In this document: positions 1 through 7,915 of the stretch, piece after piece
Layout of the letters: the number at the start of each line of letters is the position of its first letter
Position numbering within the stretch: the first letter of the stretch is position 1
Source of the DNA: an uncultured Bacteroidales bacterium
Lineage (GTDB): Bacteria; Bacteroidota; Bacteroidia; Bacteroidales; Bacteroidaceae
Length of the DNA stretch: 64,000 nucleotides
NCBI GenBank assembly: GCA_902798425.1
Contig: CADBWR010000012.1
Location: 34,008 to 98,007, forward strand
Direction of reading: 5' to 3'
Translations under genes and position numbers: made by a program
The notes under the pieces: model-generated
Databases searched by the model: none
What the model was told of the DNA's origin: nothing
What the model saw: only the letters and a program-made list of their open reading frames with translations

Positions 1-1
1 G

Positions 2-229
2 ACTGCTGCTGGTACTAAGCAGTTCACTTTCACTGCCATATTCGGAGGTGGCGACAATGCCTCGGCAAACTGGACGCTGAAGATTGCTGCCAACAATCCT
101 TCAGGCATCAGCACACTCACACGCTCCCAGAATGCATCCTCCCCCGTCTACGACCTCAGCGGTCGCAAGGTTGCACAACCTACCAAGGGTCTGTATATCA
201 TAAACGGACGCAAAGTAATTGTCAAATAA
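2..229 (+). CDS. C-terminal fragment of a secreted protein with a Prevotella-type tail
   Basis: Only the last 75 codons are inside the window; the frame is open from base 2 to TAA at 227-229. The end reads VYDLSGRKVAQPTKGLYIIN followed by GRKVIVK, nearly the same as the end of the next gene (KGLYIINGKKVVVK). Such a short tail (YDLxGRxV, then KGLYIxNGxKVxxK) ends many secreted or surface proteins of Prevotella and resembles a type IX secretion C-terminal signal, although it is shorter. The function of the missing N-terminal part cannot be told. The next gene begins 25 bases downstream without an obvious promoter, so the two are probably cotranscribed. Confidence 0.75.
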   Translation, partial: TAAGTKQFTFTAIFGGGDNASANWTLKIAANNPSGISTLTRSQNASSPVYDLSGRKVAQPTKGLYIINGRKVIVK

Positions 230-254
230 GAAATAAGTAAAATACGAATAAGCA

Positions 255-1544
255 ATGAAAAAACTAACATTTCTGTTAAGCGTCGTCGCATGGCTCATGG
301 CTATGCCTGTGATGGCAGCAGTAGATGATGTGTTCACGTATGGCAATCTGAAGTTCAAGGTTATTACGGATGACGAAACAAAAAAGGAAGTACAGGTTAT
401 CCGTCCTGATGCTGAGCTCTCTGGTGATGTGGTTATTCCCGACCATGTGACAAATTATGCCGTGGAATATTCTGTCGCATATATCAAAGGTGGTGAAATT
501 GATGAAGGTTGCGCCTTCCGCGAGATGAATGGTATAACCAGCGTCACCATTCCCTATACGGTATATTCCATGGAGTATAGTGCTTTCTATCACTGTGAGG
601 GGTTGAAAGCTGTCTACAACAACGGAAACATGGACAAGATTGACGGTTGGACATTTTATGGTTGCACAAATTTGGAATATTGTGTGGTTCCTGCCACCAT
701 CACCAAAATTGGACAAAGTGCTTTCGAAGGTTGTAGTGCGCTGAAGGACCTTACCATCTTGGGCTCTGTCGAGCTTGATCAGCATGCCCTAAAAGACTGC
801 TCAGCACTAAAGAGCATCTACTATTGTGGTAGCACGCTGTCATTGAAGCCAACTTCTAATGAATGGCAGATATTTCAGAATACAGACAATCCTGTTATTT
901 ACACAAAGTCTTTGGCACTTTCAACGATTAAAGATGCTCTGAATGGGAAGGCTGACTGGATTAAAAATTTGGCAACTGATGTGATTCCCTACACTCCTGC
1001 TAAGGAATATACTACCTTCTGCCGCGACTTCGATGTGGACTTCTCTGCTGCTACAGGACTGAAGGCTGGTGTGGCTACCACTGACCTGAATGGTACGATG
1101 CTGAAACTCATCGTAAAGACATCAATACCTGCAGGAACAGGCGTTGTACTGAAGAAATTGAATGAAGGCGAGTACAAACTAAAGATTGCCGAAGAGAGTC
1201 CCGAGGCTATTGTTGGCAACAAGCTGGTGGGCGTAGTCGCTCCCACAGCAATACCTCAGACAGATGGCGACAACACCAACTTCGTGCTTAAAGATGGTGT
1301 TTTCAAGAAGGTTAGCGCCGATAACAATACGCTTCCTGCCGGCAAAGCCTACTTGCAACTGACGACGTCTTCAACTACTCGCAGCCTTTCCTTCAGCTTT
1401 GAAGATGATGTCACAGGCATTGACACTACAACTATTCAGACACAGACAGAGGACGGTCATTGCTATAATCTCGCAGGTCTGCATGTGGGAAATTCTACAA
1501 AAGGGCTGTATATTATTAACGGTAAAAAAGTTGTCGTAAAATGA
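255..1544 (+). CDS. BspA-like leucine-rich-repeat secreted protein
   Basis: 429 residues. A signal peptide is visible (residues 1-22, MKK, hydrophobic core, ending VMAA). Residues about 60-190 hold imperfect LRR_5/BspA-type repeats with the pattern IPxxVxxIxxxAFxxCxxLxxV (for example AFEGCSALKDLTI and TFYGCTNLEYCVVP). A second, non-repeat domain spans about 240-385, and the protein ends with the same KGLYIINGKKVVVK tail as the preceding gene. BspA-like proteins are surface or secreted adhesion proteins in oral and gut Bacteroidales; here the repeat block is short, so ligand binding is only inferred. The tail suggests a shared secretion route with the upstream protein. The stop TGA (1542-1544) overlaps the ATG of the next small gene (ATGA), suggesting translational coupling. 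Confidence 0.85.
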   Translation: MKKLTFLLSVVAWLMAMPVMAAVDDVFTYGNLKFKVITDDETKKEVQVIRPDAELSGDVVIPDHVTNYAVEYSVAYIKGGEIDEGCAFREMNGITSVTIPYTVYSMEYSAFYHCEGLKAVYNNGNMDKIDGWTFYGCTNLEYCVVPATITKIGQSAFEGCSALKDLTILGSVELDQHALKDCSALKSIYYCGSTLSLKPTSNEWQIFQNTDNPVIYTKSLALSTIKDALNGKADWIKNLATDVIPYTPAKEYTTFCRDFDVDFSAATGLKAGVATTDLNGTMLKLIVKTSIPAGTGVVLKKLNEGEYKLKIAEESPEAIVGNKLVGVVAPTAIPQTDGDNTNFVLKDGVFKKVSADNNTLPAGKAYLQLTTSSTTRSLSFSFEDDVTGIDTTTIQTQTEDGHCYNLAGLHVGNSTKGLYIINGKKVVVK

Positions 1545-1717
1545 AAAAGAAAGCATACGTCATGCCACAAATGGCAGTCATAGGACTTAAAATGTCTCAT
1601 GGTCTATTGGCAGGTTCTAGCATTAATATGGATGTTAGTCAAGAGTTTGAATTGGAGGTTGATGAAGATTTTGAAGATCCAGACTATGATTATTATGATG
1701 CTGAAGAAGCCGATTAA
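1541..1717 (+). CDS. 58-residue acidic peptide with leader-like N-terminus
   Basis: Translation gives MKKKAYVMPQMAVIGLKMSH, then GLLAGSSINMDVSQ and a very acidic end (about 14 Asp/Glu in the last 27 residues, several Tyr). The ATG overlaps the previous stop as ATGA, and a hairpin follows 54 bases after the stop, so it is the last gene of the unit. The layout (KKxYxxPxxxxxxLxxxxxLLAGS followed by a variable tail) is that of a numerous, poorly characterised class of short Prevotella/Bacteroides proteins. The LLAGS break between the basic-hydrophobic and acidic parts recalls a peptide leader/core junction, but no modification enzyme is adjacent. No function can be assigned; that it is translated is likely from the coupling and codon use. 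Confidence 0.65.
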   Translation: MKKKAYVMPQMAVIGLKMSHGLLAGSSINMDVSQEFELEVDEDFEDPDYDYYDAEEAD

Positions 1718-1770
1718 CGAAAGAATTCAGTGTAAAAAGATTGTTAGTAAATTGTAGTAGCTTTGTAGCA

Positions 1771-1808
1771 AGAGAGGGTGTACTTCACAATTTGAGTACA
1801 TCCTCTCT
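1771..1808 (+). terminator. Hairpin closing the surface-protein unit
   Basis: Arms AGAGAGGGTGTACT (1771-1784) and AGTACATCCTCTCT (1795-1808) pair over 14 bases with one G-T wobble around a 10-base loop. It lies between the 58-residue gene (plus) and the glycosyltransferase (minus), whose 3' ends face each other. There is no strong T tract, so termination is inferred from position and stem strength; it could serve both strands. Confidence 0.6.
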
Positions 1809-1922
1809 TCACAAATCAAGGGAACAGGTATTCGCAGAGCTGTTGGATGGTCATCTAGCCCAGCGTATTGAGGTTGTTGTTGCAGTCTGACAGAATCCGC
1901 TTGACTATAGTGAGTTTCTCGC

Positions 1923-2930
1923 TCATTTATAGAAGTTCTTTTCGAAAGCCGTAAACTCGTCCTGTTTCAATACACAGCGCTTCCACCACGACTCTATAAA
2001 TCCGAAGCCATAGCCCATCAGTTGGGTGAAGGCGGCAGGAATACTGAGCAGCCCCACCCAGAGGCTCTTGTTCTGCATCGAAGAGTCGACAAGGATAAGC
2101 AGGCAATACAGCAGAAGTGGCAAAAGTGTCAGACCATAGCAGAATGGTGCCAACAGCAGACAGCCTATAACGCCAAGGGTGAAAAACATTGGTAGCAGAT
2201 GAACCAGTTTCATGGTGCCTGGGTGACGCTTCTCCAGATTGATGCGGGCAATGCCGCTGTTATATACCTGACGAAAGAACTTACGGAAGTCGGTACGGCG
2301 CTTATGCCACACCCACGCATCTGGAAACAGCTGCGGCTGATAACCAGCCTCAACGATGCGGTAGGAAAAGTCGATATCTTCTCCAAAGCGCATCTTGGAA
2401 AATCCGCCCAACAGCAAGTAGACATCGCGACGGATGCCCATATTGAAGGAGCGGGGAAAGAACTTGTCGAGTTTTTTCTTGCCACCACGGATACCACCTG
2501 TGGTGAAGAATGACGTCATAGAGTAGCTGATAGCCTTCTGAACAGGCGTAAAGGAAGGATGCGCAGCGTCAGGACCACCCCATGCCGCTATTGGCTTTTG
2601 AATATTGGCAGTCAACTCTTTCTCTGTTGCCTCCATATAGCCGTCTGGCAGCACGACGTCAGAGTCGAGAATGATAACGTAGTCGCCATGAGCACGCTCG
2701 ACACCATAGTTACGACTCTGTCCCGGGCCGCTATTCTCCTTCAAGTAATAATGCAAATCAAGGATGCTTGCGTACTTGTCGCAAACATCCTTGCAAGGTT
2801 TCTGTGAACCGTCCTCTACTATAATGACCTCAAAGTTCTTAAGTGTTTGGGAGCAAAGGCTCTCAAGCAACTCGTCGACCTCGTCAGGGCGATTGTAGAC
2901 AGGAACAATAATCGAATACTTCATGGCCAA
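1923..2930 (-). CDS. Family 2 glycosyltransferase with C-terminal membrane segments
   Basis: 335 residues. The N-terminal GT-A domain shows SIIVPVYNRP (about 6-15), VEDGS (about 38-42), the NSGPGQSRNYG loop, the metal-binding DSD of IILDSDVVLP and a later GEDIDFSYR motif with WHKRR after it, all typical of GT2 enzymes that move a sugar from a nucleotide donor. Two to three hydrophobic segments (about 240-310) anchor the C-terminus. Substrate and product are unknown; a cell-surface glycan is likely. Start could be ATG at 2930 or the second ATG at 2924. It follows efp by 30 bases on the same strand and may be cotranscribed. The spacer is made of AGCTAATAGC-type repeat. Confidence 0.85.
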   Translation of the reverse strand: MAMKYSIIVPVYNRPDEVDELLESLCSQTLKNFEVIIVEDGSQKPCKDVCDKYASILDLHYYLKENSGPGQSRNYGVERAHGDYVIILDSDVVLPDGYMEATEKELTANIQKPIAAWGGPDAAHPSFTPVQKAISYSMTSFFTTGGIRGGKKKLDKFFPRSFNMGIRRDVYLLLGGFSKMRFGEDIDFSYRIVEAGYQPQLFPDAWVWHKRRTDFRKFFRQVYNSGIARINLEKRHPGTMKLVHLLPMFFTLGVIGCLLLAPFCYGLTLLPLLLYCLLILVDSSMQNKSLWVGLLSIPAAFTQLMGYGFGFIESWWKRCVLKQDEFTAFEKNFYK

Positions 2931-2957
2931 TAGCCAACAGCTAATAGCTAAAAGCCA
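2928..2957. repeat. AGCTAACAGCC-type intergenic repeat
   Basis: The spacer between efp and the glycosyltransferase reads GGCCAATAGCCAACAGCTAA and continues TAGCTAAAAGCC. It belongs to the degenerate (A/G)GCTA(A/T)(C/T)(A/T)GCC family seen at several other gene borders and inside two coding regions of this window. Confidence 0.6.
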
Positions 2958-2960
2958 AGA

Positions 2961-3527
2961 TTACTCCTTAGCGCGAGCCAGATAAGAACCATCGCGGGTG
3001 TCAACCTGGATAAGGTCACCCTCGTTGATGAACAGGGGAACGCGAACCTCGACACCAGTCTCCAGCGTAGCGGGCTTCAAGGTGTTGGTTGCAGTGTCAC
3101 CCTTGATGCCAGGCTCAGAGTGAGTCACGCGGAGAATGGTCTTCACGGGCATCTCAGCATAGAGGATGGTACCATCGGTGGTGTCAGAAACAACAGACAC
3201 TACGTCACCCTCCTTCATGTACTCGTGACCGATAACGAGGTCGTTAGCAATGGGAATCTGCTCGAAAGTCTCCTGGTTCATGAAGATACGACCTTCCTGG
3301 TCCTCATAGAGGTACTGATAGTCGCGATGCTCGATGACAACGTCCTCCAGTTTTTCACCGATGTTGTAGCGACGCTCCAACACGCGGCCGTCAGTGACGT
3401 TCTTCATCTTAATGTTCATGATAGTGTTTCCCTTACCGGGCTTACGATGCTGGAAATCGATGCAAACCCAGATAGCACCGTCCATGCGAATGGCGGTTCC
3501 TTTCTTGATGTCTTGTGAGTTAATCAT
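2961..3527 (-). CDS. efp: Translation elongation factor P
   Basis: 188 residues, the standard length. EF-P binds ribosomes stalled at polyproline and restores peptide bond formation. The N-terminal KOW-like domain contains HRKPGKGNT, where the Lys at about position 32 sits at the tip that is modified or contacts the P-site tRNA in other bacteria; the two OB domains follow (GHEYMKEGDVVSVV; then the C-terminal block with VEVRVPLFINEGDLIQVDTR and DGSYLARAKE). No dedicated modification gene is next to it. A Bacteroidota -7 element lies about 45 bases upstream of the ATG. The glycosyltransferase gene follows directly. Confidence 0.97.
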   Translation of the reverse strand: MINSQDIKKGTAIRMDGAIWVCIDFQHRKPGKGNTIMNIKMKNVTDGRVLERRYNIGEKLEDVVIEHRDYQYLYEDQEGRIFMNQETFEQIPIANDLVIGHEYMKEGDVVSVVSDTTDGTILYAEMPVKTILRVTHSEPGIKGDTATNTLKPATLETGVEVRVPLFINEGDLIQVDTRDGSYLARAKE

Positions 3528-3570
3528 AAAAATATGCTATTATAATATGTAAAATGTCATTTTGCGGGTG

Positions 3571-3578
3571 CAAAGGTA
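3571..3578 (-). promoter_or_regulatory. Promoter -7 element for efp
   Basis: The minus strand reads TACCTTTG followed by C, an exact TAnnTTTG match, 44 bases before the efp start. No convincing TTG lies 19-20 bases further upstream. Confidence 0.6.
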
Positions 3579-3629
3579 CGAAGAAAAATTAAAAATGGAA
3601 CATTAAACATTAAAAATTTCACTCAAAAC

Positions 3630-3660
3630 TTGCACAATTAGAAATAATTATGTAATTTTG
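3630..3660 (+). promoter_or_regulatory. Promoter for rpmH
   Basis: TTG at 3630-3632, a 20-base spacer and TAATTTTG at 3653-3660 fit the Bacteroidota sigma-ABfr consensus (TTTG, N19-20, TAnnTTTG). The rpmH start codon is 81 bases downstream, leaving an untranslated leader of about 70 bases. Confidence 0.75.
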
Positions 3661-3837
3661 CAGCCCGAAACTGTGATTAGGTAGCTTTCCAAGCACCGAT
3701 TTCACCGATTAAAAGATTAATAATTTAAATAAGATATCACAATGAAAAGAACATTTCAGCCGCACAATCGTCGCCGCGTGAACAAGCATGGTTTCCGTGA
3801 GCGCATGGCAACAAAGAATGGTCGTCGCGTACTGGCT

Positions 3838-3882
3838 TTAGCTATTGGCTATGGCTATTGGCCAAAAGCCAGATGCAATAAG
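3838..3882. repeat. AGCTATTGGC-type repeat replacing the rpmH 3' end
   Basis: TTAGCTATTGGCTATGGCTA, then TTGGCCAAAAGCCAGATGC: GGCTAT/GGCCA units of the same family as at 2928-2957. It begins exactly where L34 similarity stops and ends at the terminator stem. Confidence 0.65.
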
Positions 3883-3921
3883 AATTGGGTATGTTTTTTA
3901 GAAATATACCCAATTTTTTTT
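3883..3921 (+). terminator. Intrinsic terminator after rpmH
   Basis: Arms AATTGGGTAT (3883-3892) and ATACCCAATT (3906-3915) form a perfect 10-base stem followed by six T. It separates rpmH from the next promoter, whose TTG element overlaps the T tract. Confidence 0.85.
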
Positions 3922-3950
3922 GCGTTTATCAATAATTCTTTGTACTTTTG
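3920..3950 (+). promoter_or_regulatory. Promoter for the PASTA-rluD-ddl run
   Basis: TTG at 3920-3922, 20 bases, then TACTTTTG at 3943-3950, 27 bases before the ATG at 3978. The element lies on top of an upstream alternative start, which supports the ATG at 3978. Confidence 0.75.
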
Positions 3951-3977
3951 CGAAATCATTGCAGAAGAGAGAAAAGC

Positions 3978-4631
3978 ATGAATATAAAAGAATCATTGCG
4001 TAAGGTGTTTGACCGCTTTGTGGTGATCAACTTGTCAGCCATGCTGGCGGTAGTCATTTTGCTGTGCATCGGCGTGGCCTTCGGTCTAGACCTCTACACG
4101 CATCATGGCGAAAACATTGCCGTGCCCAATCTGAAAGGCGTGGATGTTGACAAAGCCGAGCGTCAGCTGTATCTGCTGGGGCTGGACATGGTGGTCAATG
4201 ACTCAGGTTATAACAAGCAGATGGCAGCAGACTGCATTCTGCTGCAAACCCCAGGACCAGGCCAGAGAGTAAAGAAAGGACACATTATCTATGTTACCGT
4301 GAACTCTCCCTCGTCGCCTTCCTTCGCCATACCCGACATCATAGACAACTGTAGTGTTCGCGAGGCAGAAGCCCGACTGACTGCCATGGGGTTCCGGCTG
4401 AATCCGCACAAGATGGTGGACGGTGAGAAAGACTGGGTCTACGGCATCCTGTGTCATGGTCGCCACGTTTCTAATGGCGACCGCATATCTACCGACAATG
4501 CACTGACACTGATGGTAGGCCAGGGCACCATTGAGGACCTGGATGACATCAATATGGTTGGTAGCGAAGACGCGGAAGAAGCCATGAGCGGTGAAACCGA
4601 CGACTTCGAGGAAGTGAAAGAACCATATTAA
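3978..4631 (+). CDS. Membrane-anchored PASTA domain protein
   Basis: 217 residues from ATG 3978 (MNIKESLRK). One transmembrane helix (about 16-38) is followed by two PASTA domains (about 45-112, with [20 protein letters not shown], and about 114-183, with [20 protein letters not shown]) and an acidic tail ([18 protein letters not shown]). PASTA domains bind peptidoglycan stem peptides or muropeptides in PBPs and Ser/Thr kinases; this protein has no kinase or transpeptidase domain, so a wall-sensing or scaffolding role is inferred. It precedes a pseudouridine synthase by 12 bases and D-Ala-D-Ala ligase is two genes on, an arrangement common in Bacteroidota. Confidence 0.85.
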   Translation: MNIKESLRKVFDRFVVINLSAMLAVVILLCIGVAFGLDLYTHHGENIAVPNLKGVDVDKAERQLYLLGLDMVVNDSGYNKQMAADCILLQTPGPGQRVKKGHIIYVTVNSPSSPSFAIPDIIDNCSVREAEARLTAMGFRLNPHKMVDGEKDWVYGILCHGRHVSNGDRISTDNALTLMVGQGTIEDLDDINMVGSEDAEEAMSGETDDFEEVKEPY

Positions 4632-4643
4632 AAAGTGGGGAAG

Positions 4644-5702
4644 ATGACGGAAGAACTGGACGACATAGAACTGATAGAGGGCGAGGGCGACGACCAACTC
4701 TATGAGCACATGCGCATGGAGGTAGACCGCGGGCAAGAGCCTGTGCGCATAGACAAATACATGTCAGAACACGTGCAGCATTCTTCACGCAACCGCATCC
4801 AGAAGGCTGCCGACGCAGGATTCATACAGGTTAACGGTTCGCCTGTCAAGAGCAACTACAAGGTACGTCCAGGCGACATCATCACCTTGATGCTGGACCG
4901 TCCGCACTATGATACGACAATAGAACCAGAGGACATCCCACTGGACGTGGTCTACGAGGATGACCAACTGATGGTCATCAACAAACCTGCTGGACTGGTG
5001 GTACACCCAGGAGTGGGCAACTTCCACGGCACACTGGTCAACGCCATAGCCTGGCATCTGAGAAATTTGCCATCGTACGACCCTAATGACCCGAGTGTAG
5101 GACTGGTGCACCGCATAGACAAAGATACCAGCGGACTGCTGGTGATAGCCAAGACCCCTGATGCCAAAACAGAGTTGGGGGCCCAATTCTTCAATCACGA
5201 CACACATCGTTCGTATCAGGCACTGGTGTGGGGTAACTTCACTGAAGACACTGGACGCATAGAAGGCAATATAGGGCGCGACCCCAAGGACCGCCAGCGT
5301 ATGGCTGTTTTTCCACCAGGTTCAGACATTGGCAAGAGTGCCGTGACGCACTACAAGGTACTAGAGCGCTATGGCTACACAACCTTGGTCGAGTGCCGGT
5401 TGGAGACAGGCCGAACACACCAGATTCGCGCACACATGAAGCACATCGGGCACCCGCTGTTTGCCGATGAGCGCTATGGCGGAACAGAGATTCTGCGCGG
5501 TGAGCGTACAGCCAGCTACAAAGCATACATACAGAACTGCTTTAAGCTCTGCGGTCGTCAAGCACTACACGCTAAAACACTGGGGTTTGTACATCCTACG
5601 ACAAAGGAGCAGATGGACTTCACCAGCGAGTTGGCTGACGACATGCAGGCACTGATAGAGAAATGGCGCAACTACACCCGAAATACAGACATCACGAAAT
5701 AA
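4644..5702 (+). CDS. rluD: RluD-like 23S rRNA pseudouridine synthase
   Basis: 352 residues from ATG 4644 (an in-frame GTG lies at 4635). An acidic N-terminal extension (about 1-30) precedes an S4 RNA-binding domain (about 38-95, RIDKYMSEHVQHSSRNRIQK) and the pseudouridine synthase domain with the catalytic Asp in GLVHRIDKDTSGLLVIAK and the later GRTHQIRAHMKHIGHP motif. Family members isomerise uridines in 23S rRNA helix 69 (positions 1911/1915/1917 in E. coli). The exact target is inferred from family assignment. It sits between the PASTA gene and ddl, 21 bases before ddl, probably one operon. Confidence 0.9.
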   Translation: MTEELDDIELIEGEGDDQLYEHMRMEVDRGQEPVRIDKYMSEHVQHSSRNRIQKAADAGFIQVNGSPVKSNYKVRPGDIITLMLDRPHYDTTIEPEDIPLDVVYEDDQLMVINKPAGLVVHPGVGNFHGTLVNAIAWHLRNLPSYDPNDPSVGLVHRIDKDTSGLLVIAKTPDAKTELGAQFFNHDTHRSYQALVWGNFTEDTGRIEGNIGRDPKDRQRMAVFPPGSDIGKSAVTHYKVLERYGYTTLVECRLETGRTHQIRAHMKHIGHPLFADERYGGTEILRGERTASYKAYIQNCFKLCGRQALHAKTLGFVHPTTKEQMDFTSELADDMQALIEKWRNYTRNTDITK

Positions 5703-5723
5703 CGATAAACATTAATAATATAA

Positions 5724-6716
5724 ATGAAGCACTTGAAACGTAACATCGCCATTGTATGTGGCGGAGACTCCTCAGAACACGACGTTTCCCTGCGCTCAGC
5801 ACAGGGACTGTACTCTTTCTTCGACAAGGAACGCTACAACGTCTATATAGTCGACATCAAAGGACAGGACTGGCACGTAGAACTGCCTGGCGGCATCACA
5901 GCACGCATAGACCGCAACGACTTCTCGTTTGTAGAAGATGGCAAGGCCAAACTTTTCGATTATGCCTATATCACCATTCATGGCACACCTGGCGAGAATG
6001 GCATTCTGCAGGGTTACTTCGACCTGATAGACCTGCCCTACTCCACCAGCGGTGTACTCGTCGAGGCTATGACCTTTGACAAGTTTGTACTGAATCAGTA
6101 TCTGCGCGGCTATGGTGTCAGCGTGGCCGACTCACTGCTGATTCGTCAAGGCTACGAGCAACTGGTCAGCGACGACGAGATAGAGCAGCGCCTCGGCATG
6201 CCCTGCTTCGTGAAGCCTGCTGCTGATGGTTCGTCATTTGGCGTCAGCAAGGTCAAGAATAAGGACCAGTTAGCTCCTGCCATCCGTAAGGCCATGTTGG
6301 AGAGCTCAGAGATTATGGTGGAGCAGTTCCTAGAGGGTACCGAGATTTCTATCGGTATCTACAAGACGCGCGAAAAATCTGTCGTCTTTCCCGCTACGGA
6401 GGTGGTGACCCAAAACGAGTTCTTCGACTATGACGCCAAGTACAATGGCCAGGTGCAGGAGATAACCCCTGCCCGTCTGAGCGAGGACGTCACCCGTCGA
6501 GTACGCGAGATAACAAGTCACATCTACGACATCTTGCACTGCAACGGCATCATCCGCATAGACTACATCATCTCCAAGGAGGGTAAGATATCAATGCTGG
6601 AGGTGAACACCACACCGGGTATGACACCCACCAGCTTCATTCCGCAGCAGGTAAAGGCCGCCGGACTGGAGATGAAGGATGTGTTGACCGACATCGTAGA
6701 GAATCAGTTTGATTAA
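5724..6716 (+). CDS. ddl: D-alanine--D-alanine ligase
   Basis: 330 residues, usual length. Joins two D-Ala with ATP for the peptidoglycan precursor pathway in the cytoplasm. ATP-grasp signatures are clear: GGDSSEHDVSLRSA (N-terminal D-Ala site), HGTPGENGILQGYFDL, CFVKPAADGSSFGVSKV, VEQFLEGTEISIGIY, and the metal and substrate site RIDYI ... EVNTTPGMTPTSFIPQQ near the C-terminus. The substrate would be used by MurF, which is not in the window's dcw cluster. Cotranscribed with the pseudouridine synthase and probably the following acyltransferase. Confidence 0.97.
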   Translation: MKHLKRNIAIVCGGDSSEHDVSLRSAQGLYSFFDKERYNVYIVDIKGQDWHVELPGGITARIDRNDFSFVEDGKAKLFDYAYITIHGTPGENGILQGYFDLIDLPYSTSGVLVEAMTFDKFVLNQYLRGYGVSVADSLLIRQGYEQLVSDDEIEQRLGMPCFVKPAADGSSFGVSKVKNKDQLAPAIRKAMLESSEIMVEQFLEGTEISIGIYKTREKSVVFPATEVVTQNEFFDYDAKYNGQVQEITPARLSEDVTRRVREITSHIYDILHCNGIIRIDYIISKEGKISMLEVNTTPGMTPTSFIPQQVKAAGLEMKDVLTDIVENQFD

Positions 6717-6738
6717 TGTTCCATGCGTAATGACCCAA

Positions 6739-6766
6739 AGCTAACTGCCAAATGCTAACAGCTATG
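6739..6766. repeat. AGCTAACTGCC-type repeat at an operon junction
   Basis: AGCTAACTGCCAAATGCTAA followed by CAGCTATG. The repeat supplies both an alternative ATG (6752) and the bases around the preferred ATG (6764) of the next gene. Confidence 0.55.
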
Positions 6767-7915
6767 GATATAAAGGAGTTTGACGAGATACGGCCTTATG
6801 AGGCTGGAGAGATGAAGCAAGCCTTCAACGACTTGCTGAACGACCGCCAGTTCTCTATGATACTGAAGGGCTTTGCCCCTTGGTTGCCGAAGACAGTTCG
6901 CAACGGTTTCTTGAAACTGATGTTTACAGGCATCAAGACACCACTCGACTTCCAGCAGCGCTTTATGAAGCCCGTCGTCAAGTGGATCATTCGCAAACAC
7001 ACTGACGGCTGCACGTTCGAAGATGCCCTGCTGCCAGCTGACAAGTCACTACGCTACACCTTCCTTAGCAACCATCGCGACATCGTACTGGACTCAGCCT
7101 TCCTGGATGTAAAACTCGTGGAAGCAGGCTATCCCACCACGGTAGAGATAGGCATTGGCGACAACCTGCTCATCTACCCTTGGATTAAGCGACTGGTAAG
7201 GATGAACAAAGCTTTCACCGTACGCCGTGGACTGACAGCTCACGAGATGATGCGCTCCAGTCAGCTGATGAGCCGCTACATACACTATGCCGTCGCCGAG
7301 AAGAAGGAGAACATCTGGATAGCTCAGCGTGAAGGCCGTGCCAAGGACTCCAGCGACCACACACAGGATGCCGTGCTGAAAATGCTGGCAATGGGTGGCG
7401 ACCTCAGCGAGTTGAATATCTGTCCACTAACCATCAGCTATGAGTATGACCCTTGTGACTACTTGAAGGCACAGGAGTTTCAACAGAAGCGCGACAACCC
7501 TGCATTCAAGAAGTCACGCCAGGACGATCTAGAAAATATGAAGACAGGCATCTTCGGTTACAAGGGTCGTGTACATTACCACTGTGGAACACCCATCAAC
7601 GAGTGGCTCTCTGAGTTGGACGGAATGCCTCGCAACGAGTTTTTCCAGCAGCTGAGTCTGCGTATAGACAAGGAAATACACCAAGGCTACCGGCTGTATC
7701 CCTGCAACTACATTGCCTTGGACCACCTGGAGGGTACCACGGTACATACTGACCAATATACACAAAAGGATGTGAAACGCTTCGACCAGTATCTGGCTGG
7801 CCAACTGGCCAAAATTGATATTGCCAATAAGGATGAAGCCTTCCTGACGGAGCGTATGTTGACGATGTATGCTAATCCGGTACGCAACTACTTTAAAGTG
7901 AAGGATAAAGAGTGA
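6764..7915 (+). CDS. PlsC-like acyltransferase (1-acyl-glycerol-3-phosphate acyltransferase family)
   Basis: 383 residues from ATG 6764; the in-frame ATG at 6752 lies in repeat sequence and adds only MLTA. The HxxxxD catalytic motif is seen in FLSNHRDIVLDSAFL (about 110), with the substrate block IAQREGRAKDSSDHTQ (about 190) and a later CPLTISYEYDPCD. Such proteins transfer acyl chains to lysophospholipids or related lipids at the inner membrane; several Bacteroidota paralogues are annotated only as glycerol acyltransferase. The length is larger than minimal PlsC because of N- and C-terminal extensions. Its TGA overlaps the GTG start of the next gene. Confidence 0.8.
   Translation: MDIKEFDEIRPYEAGEMKQAFNDLLNDRQFSMILKGFAPWLPKTVRNGFLKLMFTGIKTPLDFQQRFMKPVVKWIIRKHTDGCTFEDALLPADKSLRYTFLSNHRDIVLDSAFLDVKLVEAGYPTTVEIGIGDNLLIYPWIKRLVRMNKAFTVRRGLTAHEMMRSSQLMSRYIHYAVAEKKENIWIAQREGRAKDSSDHTQDAVLKMLAMGGDLSELNICPLTISYEYDPCDYLKAQEFQQKRDNPAFKKSRQDDLENMKTGIFGYKGRVHYHCGTPINEWLSELDGMPRNEFFQQLSLRIDKEIHQGYRLYPCNYIALDHLEGTTVHTDQYTQKDVKRFDQYLAGQLAKIDIANKDEAFLTERMLTMYANPVRNYFKVKDKE

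Larger units (their letters stand above)
3742..3981 (+). pseudogene. rpmH: Ribosomal protein L34 gene with its 3' end replaced
   Basis: The first 32 codons (3742-3837) are ordinary L34: [20 protein letters not shown] through NGRRVLA. The usual last 18-20 residues (xRRAKGRKKLTVSDE type, rRNA-binding) are missing. Instead, from 3838 the frame enters AGCTATTGGC-type repeat sequence, passes straight through the intrinsic terminator at 3883-3921 and only stops at TGA 3979-3981, giving a 79-residue chimera. Because no stop lies before the terminator, a normally terminated transcript would have none and would need ribosome rescue. L34 is a 50S protein; loss is tolerated but slows growth in some bacteria. 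Either a repeat-mediated deletion or an assembly error of about 60 bases explains this. Confidence 0.8.

Noticed and set aside
5239-5526. Long frames antisense to the pseudouridine synthase and similar antisense frames elsewhere
   Set aside because: They are shadows of strongly conserved genes on the other strand with no recognisable domains.
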